NCBI GenBank assembly: GCA_028285495.1
Contig: JANQPB010000017.1
Span: 165,393-229,392 of the forward strand
Length of the DNA stretch: 64,000 nucleotides
Source of the DNA: Acidimicrobiales bacterium
Lineage (GTDB): Bacteria > Actinomycetota > Acidimicrobiia > Acidimicrobiales > SZUA-35
Reading direction: 5' to 3'
The position numbers were made by a program, and so were the translations under genes. Positions 15,385-23,487 of the stretch are shown piece after piece. The first letter of the stretch is position 1. The number at the start of each line of letters is the position of its first letter. The notes beneath the pieces were generated by a model, which saw only the letters and a list, made by a program, of their open reading frames with translations, did not search any database and was not told the DNA's origin.

Positions 15385-16671
15385 TCAGCCGACGACCGTG
15401 CGAGGGGGGACGCCGTCGATGGCCAGCGCCGAGGGCGGCAGCTCGCCGAGCGCCAGCTTGGCGTGGTCGCGGCTCGCTTCGAGGCTCGGCATCGGCAGCT
15501 GGCGCCCCGCTTCGATCAGCGGGACCTGCAGGCGCCGCCCGGGCCCGACGACGTCGGTTGGCGGCCGGTCGTTGTCGACCACCAGGACCTCACGGCCGTC
15601 CTCGCGGAAGGCGGCCTTCCGGCCGCCGGTCGTGCCCTTGCCCGATGACCGCTTGGTGACCGACCGCAGCGCCCCGCCGTCGTCGATGGCCACCAGCTTG
15701 TAGACCATCGACGCCGTCGGGTGACCGGAGCCGGTGATCAGGTTGGTGCCGACGAGGTAGCCGTCGATCGGAGCGTCTCGAAGAGCCTGCATGCTCCACT
15801 CGTCGAGGTCGCCCGAGACGATGATGCGGGTCCGGTCGGCTCCGAGTCCGTCGAGCAGGGTCCTGGCCCGCTTGGCCTCGACGGCGAGGTCGCCCGAGTC
15901 GATCCGCACCGCACCGAGCCCGGCACCGGCGACCTCGACTGCGGTCCGGATCCCGCCCTCGATGTCGTAGGTGTCGACCAGGAACGTGGTGTCGGCGCCG
16001 AGCAGCTCGAACTGGGCCTCGAACGCGGTCCGCTCGTCGGCGTGGGCCAGCACGAAGGCGTGGCCGATCGTGCCGACGGTCGGGATGCCCCATGTCCGTC
16101 CGGCCTCCAGGTTGGAGGTGGCGGTGGCGCCGGCCAGGTAGGCGGCCCGCGCCGCAGCGATGGCCGCCGACTCGTGGGCCCGGCGGGCGCCCCCCTCGAT
16201 CAACGGTCGGCCGTCGGCGGCGTTGACCATCCGGGCCACCGCCGAGGCGACGGCCGAGTCGTGGTTGAAGATCGACAGCAGCACGGTCTCGAGCACGAGC
16301 GCCTGGCCGAACGGCGCCTCCACGGTGAGCACGGGTGAGTCGGCCTGGTAGAGGTCGCCCTCGGCGTAGCCCCAGACGTCGCCGGCGAAGCGGTAGTCGG
16401 CGAGGAAGTCGATGGCCCGCTCCGACACCACGCCGTTCGTCTGCAGCCACGCCAGCTCGTCGGCGCCGAAGCGGAAGCGGGCGACGGCGTCGACGGCCCT
16501 CGCCGTACCGGCGACGATGCCGTAGCCGCGGCGCGGCGGCAGGCTGCGGGTGAACAGCTCGAACACGGCCCGGTCGCCGGCCCGGCCGCTGGCCAGCGCG
16601 GCGTCGAGCATGGTCAGCTCGTAGCGGTCGGTCAGCAGCGACGTGGCCGGCCGCCCGGTCGGCTCAGCCAC
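15385..16671 (-). CDS. pncB: nicotinate phosphoribosyltransferase
   Basis: Makes nicotinate mononucleotide from nicotinate and PRPP with ATP in the NAD salvage (Preiss-Handler) route. The 428 residues start with SLLTDRYELTMLDAAL, the classic NAPRTase beginning. EGGARRAHESAAIAAARAAYLAGATATSN contains the conserved substrate-loop and histidine region, and DTYDIEGGIRTAVEVA and VRIDSGDLA form the PRPP-binding core. The start is GTG 16671, which overlaps the TGA of the upstream deacylase gene by 8 nt; longer in-frame starts lie inside that gene. The two genes are therefore coupled, although a functional link is not obvious. Confidence 0.92.
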   Translation of the reverse strand: MAEPTGRPATSLLTDRYELTMLDAALASGRAGDRAVFELFTRSLPPRRGYGIVAGTARAVDAVARFRFGADELAWLQTNGVVSERAIDFLADYRFAGDVWGYAEGDLYQADSPVLTVEAPFGQALVLETVLLSIFNHDSAVASAVARMVNAADGRPLIEGGARRAHESAAIAAARAAYLAGATATSNLEAGRTWGIPTVGTIGHAFVLAHADERTAFEAQFELLGADTTFLVDTYDIEGGIRTAVEVAGAGLGAVRIDSGDLAVEAKRARTLLDGLGADRTRIIVSGDLDEWSMQALRDAPIDGYLVGTNLITGSGHPTASMVYKLVAIDDGGALRSVTKRSSGKGTTGGRKAAFREDGREVLVVDNDRPPTDVVGPGRRLQVPLIEAGRQLPMPSLEASRDHAKLALGELPPSALAIDGVPPRTVVG

Positions 16672-17200
16672 CGTGCCACCCGGCGCCGTCGCCCGCGGTG
16701 CGGTGTGCCGTCGTCGGGGCGTCGCCGTGGCCGCCTGCGGCCAGGGCGTGGAACGAGGCGGTGGCGAGGTCGGCCAGGTCGTCGGGAGCCAGCGCCACCT
16801 CGAGGCCACGGCGACCGGCGCTCACGTGCATCTCGTCGAGCGCCTCGGCCCCGTCGTGGATGAAGGTGCGGAGCCGGCGGCGCTGCCCCAGGGGTGAGAT
16901 GCCGCCGACCACGTAGCCGGTGAGCCGCTCGGCCACGGCGGGGTCGGCCATGACCGCCTTCTTGGCCCCGGCCGCCCGGGCCAGCGCCTTCAGATCGAGC
17001 TGCCGGTCGACCGGGAGCACGGCGACCACCGTCTCGGCCCCGTCGACGGTGGCCAGCAGCGTCTTGAACACCCGACCCGGGTCGAGCCCCAGGGCTTCGA
17101 CCGCCTCGAGACCGTACGAGCTGTGCCCGGGGTCGTGCTCGTAGGCCACGACCCGGTGGGCGGTGCCGGTGCGCTCCAGCAACTCGATGGCGGGGGTCAC
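16664..17200 (-). CDS. ybaK: YbaK/EbsC-family aminoacyl-tRNA deacylase
   Basis: 178 residues. The family hydrolyses mischarged tRNA, YbaK itself acting on Cys-tRNA-Pro. TPAIELLERTGTAHRVVAYEHDP begins the fold. FKTLLATVDG, VAVLPVDRQLDLKALARAAGAKKA and GYVVGGISPLGQRRRLRTFI are the conserved segments, with the GGISPxG loop and the catalytic Lys of the KKAVMAD region. The open frame extends far upstream but that part overlaps the riboswitch and thiB on the other strand. GTG 17200 fits the homology and has CAGACT 7 nt upstream. It is divergent from the thiamine operon and coupled to pncB. Confidence 0.9.
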   Translation of the reverse strand: MTPAIELLERTGTAHRVVAYEHDPGHSSYGLEAVEALGLDPGRVFKTLLATVDGAETVVAVLPVDRQLDLKALARAAGAKKAVMADPAVAERLTGYVVGGISPLGQRRRLRTFIHDGAEALDEMHVSAGRRGLEVALAPDDLADLATASFHALAAGGHGDAPTTAHRTAGDGAGWHGG

Positions 17201-17207
17201 GCATCCG

Positions 17208-17213
17208 AGTCTG
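17208..17213 (-). promoter_or_regulatory. -10-like element (CAGACT)
   Basis: Minus-strand CAGACT, 7 nt before GTG 17200. It matches the TANNNT pattern except for the first base and gives a leaderless deacylase transcript. Confidence 0.4.
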
Positions 17214-17220
17214 GCCGGTT

Positions 17221-17226
17221 TAGACT
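17221..17226 (+). promoter_or_regulatory. -10 element of the thiamine operon (TAGACT)
   Basis: TAGACT lies about 16 nt before the TPP riboswitch, placing the RNA start near 17233, just ahead of the aptamer. Confidence 0.55.
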
Positions 17227-17241
17227 CCTGAGGACAAACAA

Positions 17242-17328
17242 CCGGGGAGCTCGGGATTGCCGGGCTGAGAGGACGGCCGAAGCCGTCGACCCGCCGAACC
17301 TGATCTGGGTAATACCAGCGGAAGGGAG
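17242..17328 (+). promoter_or_regulatory. TPP riboswitch (THI element)
   Basis: All conserved blocks are present in order: CGGGGAGC, then GGGCTGAGAGG (the pyrimidine-sensing T-box), a variable stem GACGGCC/GCCGTC, then ACCCGCCGAACCTGATCTGG and GTAATACCAGCGGAAGGGAG. The last block contains the AAGGGAG that also serves as ribosome-binding site for thiB at 17336. TPP binding should therefore hide the Shine-Dalgarno and shut off translation of the importer; no separate terminator hairpin is seen. Its presence identifies the operon as thiamine uptake. Confidence 0.96.
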
Positions 17329-17335
17329 CGCACAG

Positions 17336-18553
17336 ATGATGCGACGAACGAACCCGTACCCGGCCACGAGCGTCGGACGACCTCGGTGGCCCTGGTTGGC
17401 CGTCGTGACCGCAACCATGTTGCTGGCCGCGGCCTGCGGCGATGGCGACGACGACACGTCGGCCGCCGAGGACGGCACGGCGGTCGACGCCTCCGACGAT
17501 GACGCCTCGGCCGGCGATGGCGACGACACGTCGGCCGATGACGAGGCCGGGACATCCGACGACGACGAGGTGGTCGACGAGGACAGCCCGGAGGCGATCG
17601 AGCCAGGGGTGACCGTCACGCTGTTGACCCACGACTCGTTCTCCGTCAGCGACGGGTTGTTCGACGCCTTCACCCTCGAGACCGGGATCGAGGTCGAGGT
17701 GGTCAACGGTGGCGACGCCGGCGAGCTCGTCGCCCGGTCGGTCCTGACCGCCGGCGATCCCGAGGGTGACGTGCTGTTCGGGATCGACAACACGTTCCTC
17801 CAGCGGGGGCTCGACGCGGAGCTGTTCGTGCCCCACGAGTCGCCGGGCCTGGCCGCGGTCCCCGACGAGCTCGAGCTCGACCCCGAGTTCCGGGTGACGC
17901 CGATCGACTTCGGTGACGTGTGCGTCAACTACTGGGTCGACGAGGTCGACTCGGCCCCGACGAGCCTCGACGACCTCACCAGGCCCGAGTTCGCCGGCAG
18001 TTTCGTCACCCAGGACCCGGAGACCTCGTCCCCCGGGTTCGCCTTCCTGCTGGCCACGATCGCGACGTACGGCGAGGACGGCTGGGAGGACTACTGGACC
18101 GAGCTGACCGCCGGCGGCGTCACCGTCACGCCGGGGTGGAACGACGCCTACTACGGCGAGTTCGTCGCCGGCGGCGGCGACAAGGCGCTGGTCACCTCGT
18201 ACGGGTCGAGCCCGGTTGCCGAGGTGCTGTTCGCCGCCGAGCCGATCGACACGCCGCCGACCGGGGTGCTGTCCGACTCCTGCTTCCGCCAGATCGAGTT
18301 CGCCGGCGTGCTGGCCGGCACCGACCACCCGGCCGAGGCGGGGGCGCTGATCGACTTCATGCTGTCGGAGCCGTTCCAGGCCGACATCCCGCTCAACATG
18401 TTCGTGAGCCCGGCCAACGCCGAGGTCGAGCTGCCCGACCTGTACGCCCAGCACGCGGCCGAGGTGGCCGATCCGCTGTTCCTCGACCCGGCGACGATCG
18501 AGGCCAACCGCAACGACTGGACCGAGCGGTGGGCCGAGATCGTGCTGCGCTGA
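17336..18553 (+). CDS. thiB: thiamine ABC transporter substrate-binding lipoprotein
   Basis: 405 residues. A lipoprotein signal (MVAVTTA-like hydrophobic stretch ending LLAAAC) anchors it to the membrane outside the cell. A long acidic linker rich in Asp/Ser/Glu (residues ~38-90) follows, then the binding domain: VTLLTHDSFSVSDGLFDAFT and VNGGDAGELVARSVL match TbpA/ThiB proteins, and VLFGIDNTFLQRGL, FGDVCVNYWVD and PGWNDAYYGEF agree too. Control by the TPP riboswitch immediately upstream settles the ligand as thiamine or a phosphorylated form. Start ATG 17336 (a second ATG follows at 17339); its ribosome site lies in the riboswitch. Confidence 0.93.
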   Translation: MMRRTNPYPATSVGRPRWPWLAVVTATMLLAAACGDGDDDTSAAEDGTAVDASDDDASAGDGDDTSADDEAGTSDDDEVVDEDSPEAIEPGVTVTLLTHDSFSVSDGLFDAFTLETGIEVEVVNGGDAGELVARSVLTAGDPEGDVLFGIDNTFLQRGLDAELFVPHESPGLAAVPDELELDPEFRVTPIDFGDVCVNYWVDEVDSAPTSLDDLTRPEFAGSFVTQDPETSSPGFAFLLATIATYGEDGWEDYWTELTAGGVTVTPGWNDAYYGEFVAGGGDKALVTSYGSSPVAEVLFAAEPIDTPPTGVLSDSCFRQIEFAGVLAGTDHPAEAGALIDFMLSEPFQADIPLNMFVSPANAEVELPDLYAQHAAEVADPLFLDPATIEANRNDWTERWAEIVLR

Positions 18554-20169
18554 TCGCCGGCGCCGCACCGGGCGGCTCGGTCGGTGACCGGGCCGCCCGG
18601 GGGCTGGCCGCCGCCGTGCCGGTGCTGTTCCTCGGTGCGCTCGTGGTCTGGCCGCTCGTCGCCGTGTTCGACCGCTCGTTCGACGGCGTCGGGCTCGGGG
18701 CGGTCGGTGACGTGCTCGGTCGGTCGTCGGTTCGCAGCGTCCTGTGGTTCACGGTGTGGCAGGCGGCGCTGTCGGCCGGGTTGACCGTCGTGATCGGCCT
18801 GCCGATCGCCCACGTCCTGGCCCGCTACCAGTTCCGGGGCCGGGCGGCCCTCCGGGCCCTGGTCATCGTGCCCTTCGTGTTGCCGACCGTGGTGGTGGCC
18901 GCTGCGGTCGGTGCGGCGTTCGATCGGGTCGGCCTCGGCTTCGACCGGTCGCTCGGTGCGGTGCTGGCGGCCCACGTCTTCTTCAACCTGGCCGTCGTCG
19001 TCCGGGTCGTCGGCGGGTTCTGGGCCGGTCTCGACCGCCGTCAGGTCGAGGCGGCCATGATCCTCGGCGACTCCCCGTCGCGGGCCTGGTGGACGATCAC
19101 GCTCCGCCAGCTCTCGCCGGTGCTCAGCGGGGCCTTCCTGCTCACGTTCCTGTTCAGCTTCACGAGCTTCGGGGTCATCCGGGTGCTCGGCGGCCTCCGG
19201 CGGGCCACCGTCGAGACGGAGATCCACCGGTACGCCATCGCCCGCCAGCAGTTCGACGTGGCCGCCGTGCTGGCGGCGCTGCAGATCGTCATCGTGTTGG
19301 TGCTGGCGGTGGCCACCGCCCGGTTCCAGCGGCGCCATGCGCTCGCCCGGCGACGCTCGTCGCCGCCGCTCCCGGTGGTCGGCCCGGTCAGGCGGCTGCA
19401 CCTCGCCGCCGTGGTCGGTCTGGTCCTCGTGGTGATCGGCGGTCCGGTCGTCGTGCTCGTCGAGCAATCGCTGCGGGTCGGCGACCGGTACGGGCTCGAC
19501 AACTACGCGGCGCTGGGGGAGCGGATCGACCTGTTGCCGCTGTCGGCCGTTGCCGCGCTCGGCAACTCGTTGGTGTTCGCAGCCGGCGCGGCCGTCGTCG
19601 CCTCGCTCGTCGGCCTGGCCGCGGCGGTGACCATCACCGGAGGCGGACGGGTCGGGCGGCTCCTGGAAGCGGTGGCGCTGCTCCCGCTCGGGGTGTCGGC
19701 GGTGACGCTCGGCTTCGGCTATCTGGTCGGCCTGACGGTCTTCGACCTGCGGCGGTCGGTGCTCCTGGTGCCGCTCGCCCACGCCGTCATCGGCCTGCCG
19801 TTCGTCCTGGCCTCGGTCGTGCCGGCGCTGCGCTCGGTCGACCCGCGGGCCCGGGAGGCGGCGGCCACGCTTGGGGCGTCGCCATCGGCGGTTCGACGGA
19901 CGGTCGACTGGCCGCTGACCCGTCGGGCGCTGGCCACCGGCGCCGGATTCGCCGCTGCGGTCAGCATCGGCGAGTTCGGGGCCACGTCGTTCCTCGGCCG
20001 GGGCGAGGCATCGTTCACCGCCCCGTTGGCCATCTTCCGGCTGTTGTCGAACCCGGGGGAGACGCTCCGGGGCCAGGCGCTGGCCCTGAGCGTGGTCGTC
20101 GGCGTCGTGGTGGCGGTGGTGGCCGCGGCGATGGAGTGGCGACGGCAACCGGGGGTGACCGTGCTGTGA
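18529..20169 (+). CDS. thiP: thiamine ABC transporter permease
   Basis: About 546 residues with roughly 12 membrane helices, two fused permease halves as in E. coli ThiP. Each half has an EAA-type loop for ATPase contact: QVEAAMILGDSPSRAWWTITLRQL and AREAAATLGASPSAVRRTVDWPL. The last half has SIGEFGATSFLGRGEASFTAP, characteristic of ThiP/iron permeases. The start is uncertain. GTG 18529 overlaps thiB by 25 nt, CTG 18550 overlaps its stop by 4 nt, and GTG 18616 would trim the first helix. It is coupled to thiB and thiQ and hence under the riboswitch. Confidence 0.9.
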   Translation: MGRDRAALIAGAAPGGSVGDRAARGLAAAVPVLFLGALVVWPLVAVFDRSFDGVGLGAVGDVLGRSSVRSVLWFTVWQAALSAGLTVVIGLPIAHVLARYQFRGRAALRALVIVPFVLPTVVVAAAVGAAFDRVGLGFDRSLGAVLAAHVFFNLAVVVRVVGGFWAGLDRRQVEAAMILGDSPSRAWWTITLRQLSPVLSGAFLLTFLFSFTSFGVIRVLGGLRRATVETEIHRYAIARQQFDVAAVLAALQIVIVLVLAVATARFQRRHALARRRSSPPLPVVGPVRRLHLAAVVGLVLVVIGGPVVVLVEQSLRVGDRYGLDNYAALGERIDLLPLSAVAALGNSLVFAAGAAVVASLVGLAAAVTITGGGRVGRLLEAVALLPLGVSAVTLGFGYLVGLTVFDLRRSVLLVPLAHAVIGLPFVLASVVPALRSVDPRAREAAATLGASPSAVRRTVDWPLTRRALATGAGFAAAVSIGEFGATSFLGRGEASFTAPLAIFRLLSNPGETLRGQALALSVVVGVVVAVVAAAMEWRRQPGVTVL

Positions 20170-21272
20170 CGATGGCAGGCGACGGCCATGGGGCCGAGCG
20201 GACGGCTGCGGGACTCGGACTGGAGGCGGTCTCGGTCCGCTACGGCGAGACCCTCGTCCTCGACGGGATCGACCTGGACGTGGCGCCCGGTGAGGTGGTC
20301 GGCGTGGTCGGGCCGAGCGGGTCGGGCAAGTCGACGCTGCTGCGGGCGGTGGCCGGTCTCGAGCCCCTCGCCAGCGGTCGGGTGTCGCTCGGCGGCCGCG
20401 ACCTCGCCGGCGTACCGACCCACCGGCGCGGGCTCGGTCTGATGTTCCAGGACCACGGCCTCTTCACCCATCTCGATGTCGAGGGCAACGTGGGCTACGG
20501 GCTCCGGGTCGGCGGCCGGCCCGACCTCGATCGGGCGGCGAGGGTGGCCGAGCTGCTCGACCTGGTGGGGTTGACCGGGATGGGGGAGCGGGCCGTCGAC
20601 CGGCTCTCGGGCGGTGAGGCCCAGCGGGTTGCCCTGGCTCGGGCCCTGGCCCCGGCGCCCGGGCTGCTGATGCTCGACGAGCCGCTCGGCTCGCTCGACC
20701 GGGCCCTGCGGGAGGAGCTGACGGTCGAGCTGCGGCGGCTGCTGGGCGAGCTCGGCCAGACCGCCCTGCACGTGACCCACGACCAGGGCGAGGCCTTCGC
20801 CCTGGCCGACCGGGTGGCGGTGCTGTCGGCCGGCCGGTTGGTGGCGGTCGATCGCCCGGCCGACCTGTGGGCCGATCCCGGTACGGCCTTCGTCGCCCGG
20901 TTCCTCGGTCACCCGAACCTGTGGACCGTCGAGGTCGATGGCGAGGGTGTGGTCTCGCTCGCCGGAACGCGGCTCGGGCGAGTGGCCGCCGGCCATCCGG
21001 TCCGGCGAGCCGGCCCCGGTGCCGTCGACGTCGTGCTGCCGGCGACGGCGATCGACGTCGACGCCGCCGGTGCCGTCGAGGCGGTGGTCGACGAGGTGCT
21101 GTTCGATCGCGGCCGCTACCGCGTGTCGGGTTCGCTGGAGGGCGACGAGCCGTCCGCCCGCTCCGTCGAGTTCGACACGGTCACCGGCGTCGCGACGGGC
21201 GACCGCTGCCCGCTGCGGCTGGATCTGGACCGGCTACGACCCCTCCGGCCGGGCGGAACCTCGACACCCTGA
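20166..21272 (+). CDS. thiQ: thiamine ABC transporter ATP-binding protein
   Basis: 368 residues. The nucleotide-binding domain has Walker A GPSGSGKSTLL near residue 52, Q-loop MFQDHGLF, signature LSGGEAQRVALARAL and Walker B GLLMLDEPLGSLD, and the switch His in VTHDQGEAFALA. After ~residue 250 a TOBE-like domain follows, longer than in the short E. coli ThiQ and more like CysA/PotA-type ATPases. GTG 20166 overlaps the thiP stop (GTGA); ATG 20172 is an alternative. Completes the importer controlled by the TPP riboswitch. The operon seems to end here. Confidence 0.92.
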   Translation: MTMAGDGHGAERTAAGLGLEAVSVRYGETLVLDGIDLDVAPGEVVGVVGPSGSGKSTLLRAVAGLEPLASGRVSLGGRDLAGVPTHRRGLGLMFQDHGLFTHLDVEGNVGYGLRVGGRPDLDRAARVAELLDLVGLTGMGERAVDRLSGGEAQRVALARALAPAPGLLMLDEPLGSLDRALREELTVELRRLLGELGQTALHVTHDQGEAFALADRVAVLSAGRLVAVDRPADLWADPGTAFVARFLGHPNLWTVEVDGEGVVSLAGTRLGRVAAGHPVRRAGPGAVDVVLPATAIDVDAAGAVEAVVDEVLFDRGRYRVSGSLEGDEPSARSVEFDTVTGVATGDRCPLRLDLDRLRPLRPGGTSTP

Positions 21273-21469
21273 GCCGGTCGCTTCCCGGCGCCAGGTCGAG
21301 CGCCGGACGCTCGGATCGCCACTCCATCGGCCGCGGCGGTGCGGCGATGAGCCCTCGGACCGGGTTCGTGATCGATCGGACATGATTCCGATCGTTCGAC
21401 CCCCGGTCCCTCGGCCCATTTCGCTCGAGCGGTGGCGACCGGGGCTCAGCCGGGGCGGGGCCGGCGTCG

Positions 21470-23404
21470 ATGACCAGAGACATGACGTCCCGCCACCCGA
21501 TGCGGCTGCTCGCCGTGTGCGTCGCGGCGCCGGCCCTGCTGGTCCTCGCGCTGGTCGCACTGCTCGGCGACGACGTCTCCGATCTCACCAGCGGCACCGT
21601 CCGGGTCGAGACGGTCGATGGCGTCGAGGAGCTGCCGGAGCCGTGGGAGGCGCCCGATCCGGTCGAGGTGGCCCTCGCTCGGCTCGGCAGCGAGGCGGCA
21701 CTGCCCCGGCTGCTCAGCCACCAGTCGACCACGACGTCGAGCAGCATCCCGTCGACGTCGACGTCGACGTCGATTTCGCCGTCGACTTCGGCCAGGAGCG
21801 CTGCGATCCCGGCGCCGGCACCATCCAGCGCTCCTCCGCCGCCGGTGCCGCCAACGTCCGCGCCGGGGGCCGGGCCGTCGTCGACCACCGGCTCGGCGGC
21901 GGCCGGCGACGGCGTCGCCCGGTCGATCGTCGCCCCGTCGACCATCGATGCGTCGGTGGCGGCGGCTTCCGGCGGCGAGACCCCGGCGACCTCGGCGGTG
22001 TCCGCGCCGTCCTGGCCGGTCTCGACCACGACCGGTTCCGGCGTCGCCGGCGACGGCGGGGTGGAGGGCGTCGGCGGTGGGCCCGGCGGCGGGGCCTCCG
22101 CCGCCTCATCGACGATCGCGGCCGGCGGGGTGACGACGGCACCGACCCCGGCGACCACGCCGACCTCGGCCACCACGGTGGCCCCCGCTCCCACCTCCGG
22201 GTCGTCGGCGACACGGTCGACGGCGCCTCCACCCAGCCCGACATCGGCATCGACCACGACGACGACAACGACCCCAACGGTCCCCGCCAGCCGAGCCACG
22301 ACCACGACCCGGCCGACGACGGCACCGACGAGCGCCTCCGCCCCGACCACCCCATCGACGACCCGGCCGACCACGACGACCGAGGCGTCGACCACGACGA
22401 CGGCACCGACGACCACCACCACGTCCGGATCGTCGGCCAACGCCGGCCTCGAGGCGCTCCGCAACCACGATCCCCGGTTCGGCCGCTATGCCTCCGTCCC
22501 CTCCGATCAGCTCGACCTGGCCGCGTTGACCGAGCCGACGTCGACCCCGGACAACGGCACCGTCGGCGACGGTCAGTTCCGGGCCGCCTGCCAGTACTCA
22601 CACTTCGCCTACGACGACCCGATCGTCCACCCGGGTGAGCCCGGCCGGTCGCACCTCCACATGTTCTTCGGCAACACCGAGGTCCACGCCGGGACGACGA
22701 CCGCTTCGCTGGTCGACTCCGGCGGCAGCACCTGCAACGGGTTCGAGCTGAACCGCTCGGGCTACTGGACGCCGGCGCTGCTCGACGGCCGAGGCAACAC
22801 CGTCGTCCCCGAGATGATCATCCTCTACTACAAGACCAAGCAGCCCGAGGTCGTGCAGCGGATGCCGCAGGGGCTCAAGATGATCGCCGGCAATGCCTCT
22901 GCCGAGACCTTCACCGCCAACCAGTACCTCTTCTGGTCGTGTGGCGACAGCGGTGGGGCCTACGACGTCGGCAACCGGATCCCCGACTGCAAGGGCGACA
23001 CGATCAACGCCACGATCGTCTTCCCGCAGTGCTGGGATGGTCGCCTCGACTCGCCCGATCACCGGTCGCACATGTACTACGCCAGCGATCGGGAGGTGTG
23101 CCCGGCCTCGCACCCGACCCGGCTGCCCCAGATCAGCATCCTGCTCTACTTCCCCGGGCAGTCGTCGATCGCCGGCTGGCACCTGTCGTCCGACCGGACC
23201 GGTTCGTTCAACAGCGGTCCGGGCGCGACCCTGCACGCCGACTGGTGGGGCGGCTGGAACGACGAGGCGATGGACCTGTGGATCGACGGCTGCATGAAGG
23301 CGGCACGCAACTGCTCGTTCGGTCAGACCGGGACCAATCGGATCCTGGCCAGGCTCAACGGCTTCCAGAACTACGCCGGGCCCTACGTGCTGCCGCTCCC
23401 GTGA
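21470..23404 (+). CDS. secreted DUF1996 protein with long Ser/Thr/Ala/Pro linker
   Basis: About 644 residues. An N-terminal hydrophobic segment (MRLLAVCVAAPALLVLALVALLG) is a signal peptide or membrane anchor. Residues ~85-330 are low-complexity Thr/Ser/Ala/Pro with runs such as TSTSTSIS and TTTTTTPTVP, a typical wall-spanning or glycosylated linker. Residues ~355-620 form a DUF1996 domain: FRAACQYSHFAYDDPIVHPG, SHLHMFFGN, GYWTPALLD, FPQCWDGRLDSPDHRSHMYY. DUF1996 occurs in secreted fungal and actinobacterial proteins; its activity is not known. The conserved His/Asp/Cys residues suggest an enzyme or binding site. Starts at ATG 21470, 21482 or 21500 are all possible. Confidence 0.85.
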   Translation: MTRDMTSRHPMRLLAVCVAAPALLVLALVALLGDDVSDLTSGTVRVETVDGVEELPEPWEAPDPVEVALARLGSEAALPRLLSHQSTTTSSSIPSTSTSTSISPSTSARSAAIPAPAPSSAPPPPVPPTSAPGAGPSSTTGSAAAGDGVARSIVAPSTIDASVAAASGGETPATSAVSAPSWPVSTTTGSGVAGDGGVEGVGGGPGGGASAASSTIAAGGVTTAPTPATTPTSATTVAPAPTSGSSATRSTAPPPSPTSASTTTTTTTPTVPASRATTTTRPTTAPTSASAPTTPSTTRPTTTTEASTTTTAPTTTTTSGSSANAGLEALRNHDPRFGRYASVPSDQLDLAALTEPTSTPDNGTVGDGQFRAACQYSHFAYDDPIVHPGEPGRSHLHMFFGNTEVHAGTTTASLVDSGGSTCNGFELNRSGYWTPALLDGRGNTVVPEMIILYYKTKQPEVVQRMPQGLKMIAGNASAETFTANQYLFWSCGDSGGAYDVGNRIPDCKGDTINATIVFPQCWDGRLDSPDHRSHMYYASDREVCPASHPTRLPQISILLYFPGQSSIAGWHLSSDRTGSFNSGPGATLHADWWGGWNDEAMDLWIDGCMKAARNCSFGQTGTNRILARLNGFQNYAGPYVLPLP

Positions 23405-23421
23405 CCCGGTTTCCCGCTTAA

Positions 23422-23439
23422 GTTACTCTGTGGTAACAT
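23422..23439 (+). promoter_or_regulatory. promoter with operator-like palindrome
   Basis: GTTAC (23422-23426), 6 nt, GTAAC (23433-23437) is a perfect 5-bp dyad that overlaps a TAACAT -10 hexamer (23434-23439). TetR-type regulators of fatty-acid genes bind sites of this kind, so the acyl-CoA dehydrogenase at 23488 is probably repressed through it. The RNA start would be near 23446, leaving a ~40-nt leader with AGGAGA before the ATG. Confidence 0.5.
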
Positions 23440-23487
23440 CGTCGTCAGACGGCATCGCCGACCGGCACCACGACAGGAGAGCCCGAC

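Noticed and set aside
21716..22440. Simple-sequence repeat as independent element inside the DUF1996 gene
   Set aside because: It is in-frame Thr/Ser/Ala/Pro coding sequence with varied codons, best explained as a protein linker.
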